From: Planctomycetales bacterium
Lineage (GTDB): Bacteria > Planctomycetota > Phycisphaerae > SM23-33
Assembly: GCA_030592655.1 (NCBI GenBank)
Contig: JAUVIQ010000201.1
Location: 1 to 5,282, forward strand
Reading direction: 5' to 3'
DNA length: 5,282 nt
Shown here: one piece after another, positions 5,225 through 5,282 of the stretch
Layout: each line of letters begins with the position of its first letter
How positions within the stretch are numbered: the first letter of the stretch is position 1
Translations under genes and position numbers: made by a program
Notes under the pieces: model-generated
What the model was told of the DNA's origin: nothing
Seen by the model: only the letters and a program-made list of their open reading frames with translations
Database searches by the model: none

Positions 5225-5282
5225 CGGATTGCGACGACGTAAGTCCTTGGTGGCCTTAGGAAAAGTTTTTTTGGATTTTTTC

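Larger units (their letters stand above)
4773..5282. other. Non-coding, repeat-rich region after the operon
   Basis: About 510 bp without a credible gene. Open frames exist on both strands but are either translations of the tandem repeats or antisense shadows of the preceding gene, with no recognisable domain. The stretch contains, in order, a 10-bp array, a non-repetitive link with T- and A-runs (about 5021-5042), an 8-bp array, a 7-bp array and a 40-bp palindrome; these are listed separately. No tRNA, rRNA or clear intrinsic terminator for the operon could be identified. A weak 6-bp stem (4789-4794 with 4813-4818) lacks a U-tract. Confidence 0.8.

Noticed and set aside
5245..5282. Possible intrinsic terminator at the right edge, before the T-runs
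   Set aside because: T-runs are present, but the stem available (tcct with agga) is too short, and the window ends there.

Overview
The window reads as part of a bacterial microcompartment (BMC) operon of the Planctomycetes-Verrucomicrobia type (PVM), the organelle used to break down L-fucose and L-rhamnose. The sequence shows five genes, all on the + strand and tightly spaced. In order they are: the C-terminal two thirds of a CoA-acylating aldehyde dehydrogenase; a BMC-P (EutN/CcmL) shell vertex protein; a protein with an RpiB/LacB-like domain; a second, different BMC-P protein; a class II (fuculose-1-phosphate type) aldolase with a C-terminal targeting tail; and a cytosolic-looking TIM-barrel protein related to DeoC/LacD-type aldolases (this last gene makes six coding regions when the partial one is counted). 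Two BMC-P genes flanking an RpiB-like gene, followed by a class II aldolase, point to a planctomycete. The moderate-to-high G+C genes beside short tandem-repeat spacers fit a Phycisphaerae-like lineage, but that rank is inference.

Layout. Positions 1-1004 hold the aldehyde dehydrogenase, cut by the left edge. Positions 1005-1132 are an A+T-rich spacer of opposed heptamer repeats that form a 22-bp perfect inverted repeat. Positions 1133-3536 hold four genes that are nearly gapless (5 bp, 0 bp, then a 4-bp ATGA overlap), so they are probably translated as one unit. Positions 3555-4772 hold the last gene. Positions 4773-5282 contain no credible gene; they are a mosaic of 10-bp, 8-bp and 7-bp tandem arrays ending in a perfect 40-bp palindrome.

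How the genes work together (family knowledge plus inference). The class II aldolase splits L-fuculose-1-phosphate or L-rhamnulose-1-phosphate into DHAP and L-lactaldehyde inside the shell. The aldehyde dehydrogenase turns lactaldehyde into lactyl-CoA, which phosphotransacylase and acetate kinase genes (outside this window) would convert to lactate and ATP. The two BMC-P proteins cap the vertices of the shell. The RpiB-like protein and the aldolase carry closely matching amphipathic helices at opposite ends (N-terminal and C-terminal), which suggests both are cargo. The jobs of the RpiB-like protein, which has lost most isomerase active-site residues, and of the final TIM-barrel protein are the main open questions.
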